15,757 nucleotides of DNA from CALDTK01 sp041744755 (lineage in GTDB: Bacteria; Bacteroidota; Bacteroidia; Chitinophagales; Saprospiraceae). Position 1 is the stretch's first letter; every line of letters begins with the position of its first letter. Position numbers and translations under genes: made by a program. Below the pieces are notes generated by a model that worked only from the letters and a program-made list of their open reading frames with translations, had not been told where the DNA came from and did not search any database. Location of the stretch: NCBI GenBank assembly GCA_041744755.1, contig JBGTKC010000250.1, forward strand, positions 1 through 15,757. The letters are read 5' to 3'. This document shows, piece after piece, positions 7,842 to 14,602 of the stretch.

Positions 7842-7849
7842 TAAAGGTC
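7842..7849 (-). promoter_or_regulatory. Putative -7 box GACCTTTA of the desaturase gene
   Basis: GACCTTTA on the minus strand ends 6 nt before the ATG at 7835, with the same geometry as the boxes of the Uma2 and S41 genes. The first T of the consensus is lost, and no -33 element is clear. Confidence 0.25.
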
Positions 7850-7928
7850 GCCACGGCGCGCGTCATTGCTGCGCCACGCTTGGTCCGCCCCGCAACAAGC
7901 GCAACCCTCCGGGCCTTTCGTCGGGGGT

Positions 7929-9281
7929 ATGCAGGAGTTCGACGTTTTCATCATCGGCGGTGGCCCCGCCGGTAAGACCCTCGCCCAAAAGTGTTCGGAG
8001 GGTGGGCTCAGGGTAGGCATCGCGGAGCCCTACGGTTTCGGCGGCACCTGCACCCTGCGCGGCTGCGACCCGAAGCGCATCATGGTGACGCGGACGATGC
8101 TCATGCAGGACGCCGACAACCTCAATCGCAAAGGCCTCGAAGCCGCGCCAAAACTCGACTGGCCCACAACCCGCGCCGAGGTCGCCCGCATCCTCGACCC
8201 GAAGCCCGGTGAGATCGACGAGCAATTGCGGAAAGCCGGCGTCAAGACGTTTTTGGCGAAAGCCGCCTTCACCGAACCGCACAAGCTCAAGGTGGGCAGC
8301 GAGGCTATCGAAGCCCAACACGTCGTCATTGCCACCGGCCAGCGACCTGCGCCACTCGAGTGTGAGGGGGCGGCTTTCGCCAAAACCAGCGACGACTTTC
8401 ACCACCTCGACGCGATCCCGAAGCGCACAGTATTCATCGGCGGCGGCTACATCGGCATGGAATCCGCCCATTTCCTCGCCAAAGCCGGCAGTGAGGTCAC
8501 GATCCTCAACAACGACGACGACCCACTTCCGATGTTCGAGCCTGATCTGGTCGAGCGATTCCTGCGGTGCACCAAAAATCTGGGCATCGACTACGTGCCG
8601 AACGCCAAAGCCACCAGGATTGAGCAAACCGACGGCGGCAGTTTTTGCGTAAGCGCCGAAAACAAGGACGGTAAGGTGTCCACGTACGAGGCCGATCTCG
8701 TCATGAACACCGCCGGACGCGTCCCTAATTACGACGCTCTCGAACTCGGGAAGGCCGGCGTCGAGTCGGATAAGGAAGGCATCCCCGTAGACGAGTTCTT
8801 CCGCACCAACGTCGCGGGCGTCTACGCCATCGGCGATATCGCCGGCAACGAGGGCGCACCGCTGACGCCCGTCGCCCAGCTCGAGGCCGAGGCTCTCCTA
8901 GCCACCCTACTGGGCACCGACACTAAAGTCGACTACAGTGGCGTCGCCACGGTCGTCTATGGCCTCCCCGAGCTCGCCACCGTCGGACTCATGGAATCGG
9001 CCGCCCGCGAGAAAGGAGTGGGCATCAAGGTCGTAGAGCAGATCGAAGCCGATGGCCGCTTCAACGCCGAACGGACTCACGCGAGGGCGTACGGCTACAA
9101 AGTCATCCTCGACGAGGCCACGGACAAGGTCCTCGGCGCCCACCTCATCGGCCCCCAGGCCGGCGAGCAGATCAACCTCTTCGCCCTCGGCATCCGCTAC
9201 GGCCTAACGGGCGAGCAGCTGCGGCAAATGCCATTCGCCTACCCGACGTGGGGGAGTGACGTGAGTGGGATGGTGCGCTAG
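7929..9281 (+). CDS. FAD/NAD(P)-dependent disulfide oxidoreductase (glutathione reductase-like)
   Basis: The 450-aa protein has the class I pyridine nucleotide-disulfide oxidoreductase layout: FAD site IIGGGPAG (8-15), redox disulfide Cys41/Cys46 in GGTCTLRGCDPKR (38-50), IATGQRP (134-140), NAD(P) site GGGYIGMES (171-179) and second FAD motif YAIGD (298-302). The C-terminal dimerisation domain follows. The canonical HPT...E active-site signature of glutathione reductase and lipoamide dehydrogenase is replaced by YPTWGSD (438-444). The His-Glu base pair is therefore absent and the physiological substrate is uncertain. ATG 7929 is preferred over a TTG at 7866 because the FAD motif normally lies within the first 10-15 residues. 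The stop is 18 bp from that of the convergent M23 peptidase gene. Confidence 0.88.
   Translation: MQEFDVFIIGGGPAGKTLAQKCSEGGLRVGIAEPYGFGGTCTLRGCDPKRIMVTRTMLMQDADNLNRKGLEAAPKLDWPTTRAEVARILDPKPGEIDEQLRKAGVKTFLAKAAFTEPHKLKVGSEAIEAQHVVIATGQRPAPLECEGAAFAKTSDDFHHLDAIPKRTVFIGGGYIGMESAHFLAKAGSEVTILNNDDDPLPMFEPDLVERFLRCTKNLGIDYVPNAKATRIEQTDGGSFCVSAENKDGKVSTYEADLVMNTAGRVPNYDALELGKAGVESDKEGIPVDEFFRTNVAGVYAIGDIAGNEGAPLTPVAQLEAEALLATLLGTDTKVDYSGVATVVYGLPELATVGLMESAAREKGVGIKVVEQIEADGRFNAERTHARAYGYKVILDEATDKVLGAHLIGPQAGEQINLFALGIRYGLTGEQLRQMPFAYPTWGSDVSGMVR
8249..8264 (+). repeat. Dispersed motif, 15/16 match
   Basis: GTTTTTGGCGAAAGCC contains the exact 14-bp core TTTTGGCGAAAGCC. It reads FLAKA (108-112) in the flavoprotein. 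It forms an inverted pair with the copy at 8372-8387 in the same gene. Confidence 0.8.
8372..8387 (-). repeat. Dispersed motif, exact 16-bp copy (reverse orientation)
   Basis: GGCTTTCGCCAAAACC is the exact reverse complement of the copies at 3427 and 7657. It reads AFAKT (149-153) in the flavoprotein. Confidence 0.85.
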
Positions 9282-9299
9282 GCGCCGCAGGCAATCCAC

Positions 9300-10664
9300 T
9301 TACGCCCGCCTGCGCAGCAGCAACTCCAGCGCCGCCTGCTTCTTCTCGAAGGCCATCATCGCCTCCTCGTCGAGGCTCGGCGTCGTGGGCAGGCGCCGCA
9401 GCTCCCGCTGGAAGTCCACCTGCTGGTCGTTCTTCCAGAACCGTAGACAGACGTGCGGCCCGGTGGAAAGCCCCGTAGAACCGACGTACCCGATCACCTC
9501 ACCCTTCTTGACGTGCTTACCCGGGCGCAGGCCCTTCGCGAAGGCCTTCATGTGCAGGTACTGCGTGGAGTAGGTCTTGTCGTGGTGGAGCTTCACGAAG
9601 TTGCCGTTGTCGCCGGAGTTGGCGCGCGCGATCACGACGCCGTCACTGAGCGCGAGGATCGGCGACCCGAGGGGCGCGGCGAAATCGGTCCCGAAATGCG
9701 GCTTCACGGTCTGCAACACGGGGTGCAGGCGTCGCATATCGAATGCGCTCGAAAGGTACGCGCCCTCCACCGGGGCGGCAAGCCACGTCCGCATGGCCGG
9801 CGACCCGTCGGCGAGGAAGAAGCCATCCACGTCGAGCTCGTCGTTCGCGAACCGGAACGTCGTGCGGTCCTCACCCTCGACCTTGTACCGAATGGCCTCC
9901 ACCTCTCCGTAGCCGCGCACCACGCCGTAGTCGTCGCGCTTCGCGGCGTAGATTAGGTGTACCAGCCCGGTCTCGAAGCCCGCGTCGAGCGGCATGTCCT
10001 TGACGAGTGCACTGCGCACCTTACCCACCAGCTCCCCACTGAAGCCCGTCGCCTCCGCCAACATCGAGTCCACGTTGCCGGTGTAGAACATGGTCATGGT
10101 CTCGAACTCGGAGTGGATCCCGTCGGCGTCCTCGATGGTGACGGCTTCCGCCAAAACGTCGATCCGCAGGTACGCCAAATCGTTGAGCTCGATCATGACG
10201 AAGGCCACGCGCCCGGTGGAATCGAGGACGACGGTCCTCTGCAAGCCGTCCACTTTCGTCTTGCCTAACTTGGCCTCGGCCAGCTTGCTGAGGCGCCACG
10301 CGAGCCCGCGCTCGAGGCCGGCGTCACGCAGCTCGTTGACGACGCGGGCCTTCGCCCCGATCCTCGTCGTCGTGAGGCCGCCGTAGCGCTCGACCTCGAG
10401 GCCGAAGCGGATCGTCGGGACCACCAGCGTGAAGGCTCCGAGCTCGGCCTCCGGGGAGGCGCCCGTGAGGTCGGCGAAATCTATGCGGATGGTGTCACCG
10501 AGCCGGAAGCCGGAGGCGGCCATGGCCACGGTGAGGAGGGTCGTGAGGGCGAGACCCCGAGTGGCGACGTCGAGGGCCTGGCGGAAGCGTGTGTTCAAGT
10601 GCTGATCTTTAGGGATGCGAAGCAGGAGACGTGCGCGTCTCGACCGGCTTCTTTCAAAGAGCAT
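9300..10664 (-). CDS. M23 family metallopeptidase (LytM-like, peptidoglycan hydrolase)
   Basis: The 454-aa protein (from ATG 10664) ends in an M23 domain that likely cuts peptide cross-links in the cell wall. His323 and Asp327 lie in HFGTDFAAP, the canonical HxxxD zinc motif; QYLHM and GSTGLSTGPH are also typical. The usual HxH motif reads His404-Val-Cys406, so the second histidine, a zinc ligand in LytM, is cysteine. A hydrophobic stretch (GLALTTLLTVAMAASG) near the N-terminus acts as a signal or anchor. The region between it and the M23 domain resembles the N-terminal part of MepM-type proteins. The start is uncertain: a TACTTTTG box abuts ATG 10664, and an in-frame TTG at 10598 would place the hydrophobic segment nearer the start (432 aa). 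It is convergent with the flavoprotein and divergent from the hydrolase. Confidence 0.85.
   Translation of the reverse strand: MLFERSRSRRARLLLRIPKDQHLNTRFRQALDVATRGLALTTLLTVAMAASGFRLGDTIRIDFADLTGASPEAELGAFTLVVPTIRFGLEVERYGGLTTTRIGAKARVVNELRDAGLERGLAWRLSKLAEAKLGKTKVDGLQRTVVLDSTGRVAFVMIELNDLAYLRIDVLAEAVTIEDADGIHSEFETMTMFYTGNVDSMLAEATGFSGELVGKVRSALVKDMPLDAGFETGLVHLIYAAKRDDYGVVRGYGEVEAIRYKVEGEDRTTFRFANDELDVDGFFLADGSPAMRTWLAAPVEGAYLSSAFDMRRLHPVLQTVKPHFGTDFAAPLGSPILALSDGVVIARANSGDNGNFVKLHHDKTYSTQYLHMKAFAKGLRPGKHVKKGEVIGYVGSTGLSTGPHVCLRFWKNDQQVDFQRELRRLPTTPSLDEEAMMAFEKKQAALELLLRRRA
10143..10158 (-). repeat. Dispersed motif, 14/16 match
   Basis: GGCTTCCGCCAAAACG on the plus strand differs at two bases from the reverse complement of the motif. 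In the minus-strand M23 gene it reads VLAEA. Confidence 0.6.
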
Positions 10665-10666
10665 CC

Positions 10667-10674
10667 CAAAAGTA
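10667..10674 (-). promoter_or_regulatory. Putative -7 box TACTTTTG of the M23 peptidase gene
   Basis: TACTTTTG on the minus strand is a full match to TAnnTTTG. It ends 2 nt before ATG 10664 and about 68 nt before the alternative TTG start at 10598. An A/T-rich run lies upstream, but no exact TTG occurs at the usual spacing. Confidence 0.45.
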
Positions 10675-10799
10675 TCCGGCCAGACAATTTTTTCTGTTAA
10701 CGAGCCCCGGGGCGATCGAACAAACGCAACATTCACGTCCCGAACCCCGGCATCGTGGCGAAACCGTGACAGCCGGCAGGCAGCGTAACGCGGGTCAGT

Positions 10800-10807
10800 T
10801 ACATTCG
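10800..10807 (+). promoter_or_regulatory. Putative -7 box TACATTCG of the alpha/beta hydrolase gene
   Basis: TACATTCG is a 7/8 match to TAnnTTTG and lies 27 nt before the ATG at 10835. The upstream CGCGGGTCA also precedes the S41 peptidase box. Confidence 0.3.
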
Positions 10808-10834
10808 CACGAGCCATTCACCGCCACACCCGTC

Positions 10835-11806
10835 ATGACCACCGTCCGCAAACGAAGATTCAACAGCGCCTTCACGCTGATCCTCGTCGGGGCCGTCGTG
10901 CTGTACCTTGGCATCGGCTACGTGCTCTCCGGCCTCATCATGGCGCCGCCGCCGCGGCGCACGGTCCAGGAGAGCCACGAGGCCCTCAGAGCGGGGTGGG
11001 ACTACGATCAGGACAGCCTGTTGCGCCTGCTCCCGAGGCCTGAGGAAGTAAGCTTCGCGAGCGCCACTGACGGCACCACGCTGCGGGGCTGGTGGTTCGC
11101 GGGTCGTGACTCGGCGGCCTGCGGGTTTGTAATGGCGCACGGGATCACTGAGAACCGGGCCAACCCCATCAAGTACGCCGCCATGCTCCGCGACTGCGGT
11201 TGCGATATGCTGCTGTTCGACCACCGCGGCCACGGCGCGAGCGATGGGGAGTATCTGTCCGGCGGTTTTTACGAAAGTGAAGACGTGTTGCAGGCCAAGC
11301 GCTTCCTGGCCCGACACTCCGGTATCGACCCTTTCCGCATTGGCCTGATCGGGGAGAGCTGGGGTGCGGCGGCCGTCTTGGTGGCCGCCGCCAAAACCGA
11401 CAGCATCGCCTTCGTCCTGGCTGACTCGCCCTTCACGAGCTGGCGCGACGCCATCGTGCAGCGCTCCGACAAGCAGTATGGCAAGTGGCTGCGCACGTTC
11501 CTGCCCGGTGCCTTCCTGTGGATACGCCTGCGCACGGGCGCCCGCCCGCGGGACGCCTCCCCGGTCGCCTTCGCGAAGGACATCGTCGTGCCGACGCTGC
11601 TCATCCACGGCCGCGGCGACACGATCACGCCTTACACCCACACCGAGCGTATCGTGGAGGCGATGGATCCGGACATCGGGAAGGCCGTCATCCTGGATTG
11701 GGGCGCCTGGCACGCGCACAATGCGCTGGCGCGACCGGAGGAGTACCTGGCGATAGTCGAGGAGTACTTCGGCGAGCGGGAGGCGTGGTTCTGTGGGGAG
11801 CGGTAG
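10835..11806 (+). CDS. Membrane-anchored alpha/beta hydrolase
   Basis: The 323-aa protein has one N-terminal membrane helix (about residues 13-34, FTLILVGAVVLYLGIGYVLSG), so the catalytic domain is probably held on the periplasmic side. The alpha/beta-hydrolase fold shows the oxyanion-region VMAHGITENR, the DHRGHGASDGEY loop, the nucleophile elbow GESWG with Ser175, Asp262 in IHGRGDTITPY and His293 or His295 in WHAHN. These form a complete Ser-Asp-His triad. The family includes esterases, lipases and peptidases, and the substrate is not predictable here. The frame stays open upstream to 10631, but the ATG at 10835 is favoured because it starts just before the basic-then-hydrophobic anchor and lies downstream of a promoter-like box. 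It diverges from the M23 gene. Confidence 0.85.
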   Translation: MTTVRKRRFNSAFTLILVGAVVLYLGIGYVLSGLIMAPPPRRTVQESHEALRAGWDYDQDSLLRLLPRPEEVSFASATDGTTLRGWWFAGRDSAACGFVMAHGITENRANPIKYAAMLRDCGCDMLLFDHRGHGASDGEYLSGGFYESEDVLQAKRFLARHSGIDPFRIGLIGESWGAAAVLVAAAKTDSIAFVLADSPFTSWRDAIVQRSDKQYGKWLRTFLPGAFLWIRLRTGARPRDASPVAFAKDIVVPTLLIHGRGDTITPYTHTERIVEAMDPDIGKAVILDWGAWHAHNALARPEEYLAIVEEYFGEREAWFCGER

Positions 11807-11808
11807 TT

Positions 11809-11835
11809 GCCTGCGGCGCTGGGCCTGCGGCGCTG
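11809..11835. repeat. Short tandem duplication, 13-bp unit with 14-bp period
   Basis: GCCTGCGGCGCTG occurs at 11809-11821 and 11823-11835, immediately after the stop of the hydrolase gene. It is probably a local replication duplication. The rest of the gap to the next gene (11836-11980) shows nothing recognisable. Confidence 0.6.
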
Positions 11836-11980
11836 CTGTACTGGTGGCTCCTCTAACGTTTTCGTGGTGCTCACGCACCCCACAGCACTTCAGCACAGCA
11901 ATCCATCAGGCGGCCGCCGGTCCATCGTCCATCGTCTCTCCTCTATCAGGCGTAGTCGATCATTTCACGAATACCCAGAA

Positions 11981-12012
11981 TTGGCTACCTTCCACCCGTT
12001 CAACAACCTTTG
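11981..12012 (+). promoter_or_regulatory. Putative Bacteroidota promoter of the DUF2853 gene
   Basis: TTG at 11981-11983 (-33 region) and AACCTTTG at 12005-12012 (7/8 to TAnnTTTG) are 21 nt apart, the usual spacing for the Bacteroidota housekeeping sigma factor. The box ends 23 nt before the ATG at 12036. It is the best-formed promoter in the window. Confidence 0.5.
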
Positions 12013-12035
12013 GTAACACCTAAAACCCTACAGAC

Positions 12036-12377
12036 ATGGCAAAATTCGATGACGTCATCACCACCGCGACCGCCCACCTCGAGAAGCACTTCACCGGTCA
12101 CGCCACCGATGGAGAGCTGCTCCGTAAAGTCGGCAAGGGCCTCGGGCCGAGCCTCTACAGCAGCGACTCGAGCCAGGTGAGCTGCGGGAGCAAGGACGAG
12201 CTCAAGACCGTGAAGGATAAATTTCTCATGAAGAAGCACGGCCTCAGCGACGAAGCCGCCGCCGATCAGGCGATACAGGAGGTCTGCGAGCAGTACAAAG
12301 GCGCGCGCAACAAACTGCGCATCGTCTTCTACTATGTCCTCGTCAAGAAACTTGGCCTCGAGGCGGCGTACGCGTGA
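12036..12377 (+). CDS. DUF2853 family protein
   Basis: The 113-aa soluble protein has the normal length and sequence pattern of DUF2853, a small family common in Bacteroidota and Proteobacteria whose function is not established. It is mostly helical and charged: KFDDVITTATAHLEKHF at the start, DELKTVKDKFLMKKHGL in the middle and ARNKLRIVFYYVLVKKLGLEA at the end. There is no signal peptide or membrane segment. The ATG at 12036 fits the family start and lies 23 nt after a good promoter box. It seems to be a single-gene unit: a motif copy begins 3 nt after the stop, and a long hairpin follows before the convergent PorG-like gene. Confidence 0.88.
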   Translation: MAKFDDVITTATAHLEKHFTGHATDGELLRKVGKGLGPSLYSSDSSQVSCGSKDELKTVKDKFLMKKHGLSDEAAADQAIQEVCEQYKGARNKLRIVFYYVLVKKLGLEAAYA

Positions 12378-12379
12378 AC

Positions 12380-12396
12380 GGTTTTGCCGAAAGGCC
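12380..12396 (+). repeat. Dispersed motif variant in the DUF2853 3' region
   Basis: GGTTTTGCCGAAAGGCC begins 3 nt after the DUF2853 stop and 16 nt before a terminator-like hairpin. It shares the 14-bp string TTTTGCCGAAAGGC with 14115-14128, so the two form a sub-variant of the main motif. Confidence 0.6.
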
Positions 12397-12411
12397 TCCG
12401 ACCAAATCTCG

Positions 12412-12445
12412 AGCACCCCTCTCAGCCCAGGCTAAGCGGGGTGCT
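12412..12445. terminator. Hairpin between convergent DUF2853 and PorG-like genes
   Basis: AGCACCCC (12412-12419) pairs perfectly with GGGGTGCT (12438-12445). The 18-nt loop contains a second small stem, AGCC-CA-GGCT. It could end transcription from both sides. No T-run follows, so factor-independent termination is not certain. Confidence 0.45.
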
Positions 12446-12511
12446 TACGCCTTACGCAACGAAGCTCATTCTCTAGGAACGGCAACCGACCCCCTTGGAG
12501 GCTAGGACGGG

Positions 12512-13339
12512 CTACTTCTTCCCGCCCCACTCCGGACACTTCAGGTCCCCGAAGTAGTAAAACAGCCCCACCTTGAAGGTGGCGTACTGGTCGTTGTCCG
12601 AGGGATTGCCGCGCTGGCGGCCGGTCAGACCGAGCTTGCGATCGTTGACGCCCTCGATCAGGATCGAGGGGTCGGACAGCAGCAGCGCGTCCGCGCCCCG
12701 CAAGTCCAGCAGGTCCTCACGGTCCGGGTACGTTCCCGAGACATCGTCTAGGTAGTCGCTGAACAACTGCCGCGCATTGATCTCGAAATTGAGGCTCCAC
12801 TGGTAGCTCAGGTCCAGCTTCAGGCCGATGCCGTAGTCGATCCCAAGAGAGGTGGTGTAGTACTCGTCGCCCGAAAACTGGCCCTCGGTGCCGTAGTCGC
12901 GGAGGTTGACGTAGCTCCCGTCGAGCTTGGCCTGCGGCTGGAAGTTCGACACCAGCAGGCCCCCGAAGATGTACGGCGTCCAGTTGCGGTCGCGACTGCC
13001 GTGGTCGTACTGTAGGAAGTTAAACTCCATCCCCAGGGCCCCGTCAAAGATCCGGCTGCGGAAGTCGAGGTTGCGCGCGCGCTCGTAGATATTGCGTGAG
13101 TCCGCATCCGAGGCCGACACGCGGGAGTAGGCGCCGCTGAGGCGCACCGACCAGCGGTTCGAGAAGTTGTAGCGCGCCATGGCGCCCGCGGTGACCCCCG
13201 GGTCATTGAGCGAAAAGTCCGTGTTGAGGTCGCCGAAGTAGTGCCCGGCGCCTACGAAGCCCCCGAGCTCGAAGCCCTCCTGCGCCCGGGCGGCGGAACT
13301 CAACACGAGGAGACACAGGACCGGGAGGAGCGTACGCAC
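12512..13339 (-). CDS. porG: PorG-like outer-membrane beta-barrel (DUF6089, type IX secretion)
   Basis: The 275-aa protein has a signal peptide (MRTLLPVLCLLVLSSAARA) and an N-terminus typical of DUF6089: ELGGFVGAGHYFGDLN, then VTAGAMARYNFSNRWSVRLS. Other family hallmarks are RNLDFRSRIFDGALGMEFNFLQYD, PYIFGGLLVSNFQPQA, LFSDYLDDVSGTYPD, RQRGNPSDNDQYATFKVGL and a terminal FYYFG strand. PorG is an outer-membrane barrel of the type IX secretion system, which exports proteins with a special C-terminal domain in Bacteroidota. The assignment to DUF6089 is firm; equivalence to PorG itself is likely but not certain. The start is GTG at 13339, the only start that places the signal peptide correctly. No other secretion-system gene is in the window, which is common because these genes are scattered. 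Confidence 0.82.
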   Translation of the reverse strand: MRTLLPVLCLLVLSSAARAQEGFELGGFVGAGHYFGDLNTDFSLNDPGVTAGAMARYNFSNRWSVRLSGAYSRVSASDADSRNIYERARNLDFRSRIFDGALGMEFNFLQYDHGSRDRNWTPYIFGGLLVSNFQPQAKLDGSYVNLRDYGTEGQFSGDEYYTTSLGIDYGIGLKLDLSYQWSLNFEINARQLFSDYLDDVSGTYPDREDLLDLRGADALLLSDPSILIEGVNDRKLGLTGRQRGNPSDNDQYATFKVGLFYYFGDLKCPEWGGKK

Positions 13340-13464
13340 GGGCGGGACAGGATTGGGCGGCGAAATGGACGTGGGCGCGCGCCGGTGGGCGTGGCCAGGG
13401 CATCAACGGAGCACTAACGGCAATGGTATGCCAAAAACGCGCCGGTTTCGCTGCGTTCGTGTCC

Positions 13465-13480
13465 GGCTTGCGCCAAAACT
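13465..13480 (-). repeat. Dispersed motif, 14/16 match, upstream of the MerR-like gene
   Basis: GGCTTGCGCCAAAACT on the plus strand lies in the gap between the divergent PorG-like and MerR-like genes. CCGGC at 13463-13467, overlapping its edge, can pair with GCCGG at 13441-13445. Confidence 0.55.
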
Positions 13481-13504
13481 CGCCATCCAGTGGGGGTCGG
13501 CCGC

Positions 13505-13520
13505 GCGAGAACTATCTCGC
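13505..13520. promoter_or_regulatory. Dyad GCGAGA-N4-TCTCGC upstream of the MerR-like gene
   Basis: Two perfect 6-bp arms are separated by ACTA, about 54 nt before the preferred TTG start. A second weaker dyad, CGTTC-N8-GAACG, follows at 13530-13547. Dyads here fit an autoregulatory operator and support reading this stretch as a 5' region rather than coding sequence. Confidence 0.4.
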
Positions 13521-13573
13521 CAACGGGTCCGTTCGACTTCCAGAACGAAACCTCCAGCCGCAAAGCCCCCCCA

Positions 13574-14515
13574 TTGGCCATCTACTCCATCGGCGATCTC
13601 GCCAAGCTCTCCGGCATCCGCGCGCCGACCTTGCGGATGTGGGAGCAGCGCTACGGCGTCCTTGAGCCCAAGCGCACCGAGAACAACACCCGCTACTACG
13701 ACGACGACGACCTGCGGCACCTGCTTAATATCGTGGTCCTCAACCGCCACGGCGTCCGGATCTCTCAGATCGCCGAACTCGACACCCGTGAACTCTCCCG
13801 CCGCGTGGCCGAGATCGCGCTCGACAACGACGAGGCCGACACCGTCCTCGACGCCCTCACGCTTTCGATGCTCGAGATGGACGAGGCGCGCTTCGACCAC
13901 ATCTTCGAATTGAACGTCGAGCAGTTGGGCTTCGAGGAGACGATGATGACGCTGGTGTTCCCCTTCCTCGAGAAGCTCGGCGTACTCTGGCTGACGGGGT
14001 CCATCAAGCCCGTGCAGGAGGCGTTTACCTCGGGGCTCATCCGCCGTAAGCTGCTCGTCGCCACCGACGCCATCGAGGTCGTCACCGAGGCTTCGGCCCC
14101 GACGCTGTTGCTGTTTTTGCCGAAAGGCGAAGGCCAGGAGATGAGCCTCCTGCTGCTCAACTACCTCGCGCGCAAACGCGGCTACCGCACCTACTACCTC
14201 GGGCGTGACGTGAGCGTGGCCGATCTCGAGGACGCCTGCGCGATCGTCAACCCGGAACTGCTGTTCACGATGGTGACCGAGACCTTCACCGGCGGCCACC
14301 TGGACGACTACGTGGCGGAGGTCCGGGCGGCGAGCCCGCGGGCGAAGCTCTTGCTCAGCGGCTACCAGGCCGTCGCCCAAACCTGGGAGCCCGACGCCCA
14401 GACCCACATCCTGCGCAGCATGCAGGACACGATGACGATGATCGAGCGCTGGCTCGAGGAGCGGACCCTGCGGGCGCCGAGGGGCGCAAGCCTCGCGGAG
14501 GCGGCGTTCGCCTAA
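13574..14515 (+). CDS. MerR-type regulator with degenerate B12-binding domain (CarH/LitR-like)
   Basis: The 313-aa protein starts with a MerR winged helix (IYSIGDLAKLSGIRAPTLRMWEQRYG), then a helical B12-binding cap (about 95-165) and a Rossmann-like B12-binding domain (about 175-290). CarH/LitR relatives use adenosylcobalamin as a light sensor to control carotenoid and other genes. Here the cobalamin-ligand motif (D/E)xHxxG reads Glu186-Gly-Gln188-Glu-Met-Ser191, so the lower axial His is Gln. The cap motif Wx9EH reads Trp139...Glu149-Ala150, and the residue after the Trp is Leu. B12 binding is therefore doubtful. The TTG at 13574 puts the start just before YSI, as in relatives; an in-frame GTG at 13490 would add 28 low-complexity residues across a C7 run and the dyads. 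The YceI gene follows on the same strand. Confidence 0.85.
   Translation: MAIYSIGDLAKLSGIRAPTLRMWEQRYGVLEPKRTENNTRYYDDDDLRHLLNIVVLNRHGVRISQIAELDTRELSRRVAEIALDNDEADTVLDALTLSMLEMDEARFDHIFELNVEQLGFEETMMTLVFPFLEKLGVLWLTGSIKPVQEAFTSGLIRRKLLVATDAIEVVTEASAPTLLLFLPKGEGQEMSLLLLNYLARKRGYRTYYLGRDVSVADLEDACAIVNPELLFTMVTETFTGGHLDDYVAEVRAASPRAKLLLSGYQAVAQTWEPDAQTHILRSMQDTMTMIERWLEERTLRAPRGASLAEAAFA
14115..14128 (+). repeat. Dispersed motif variant TTTTGCCGAAAGGC
   Basis: This 14-bp string is identical to 12382-12395. It lies in the MerR-like gene and reads FLPKG, just before the degenerate B12-ligand motif. Confidence 0.55.
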
Positions 14516-14602
14516 CGCGGATCACGATTCGCGTGCCGTCTCGTCATGGTGAACCGCGAAGCGGGCGTGGCAGTCTCCTCTACGCAGACCGCGATCCCCC
14601 AT

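Noticed and set aside
3427..8387. A shared protein motif as explanation of the recurring DNA word
   Set aside because: The copies are read in different frames and orientations and give different peptides (VLAKA, AFAKT, LSPKP) in unrelated folds.
7863..8627. 254-codon minus-strand open frame opposite the flavoprotein
   Set aside because: Antisense shadow; the plus-strand frame has all FAD/NAD and disulfide motifs.
11383..11398. GGCCGCCGCCAAAACC in the hydrolase gene as a motif copy
   Set aside because: It is 13/16, but the mismatches remove the CTTT half, leaving only CGCCAAAACC; too weak to count.
10799..11896. 365-codon minus-strand open frame opposite the alpha/beta hydrolase
   Set aside because: No family features and an atypical Arg/Gly/Val composition; the plus strand carries a complete catalytic triad.
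13403..14407. 334-codon minus-strand open frame opposite the MerR-like gene
   Set aside because: Antisense shadow without domain features; the plus-strand protein has clear MerR and B12-fold motifs.
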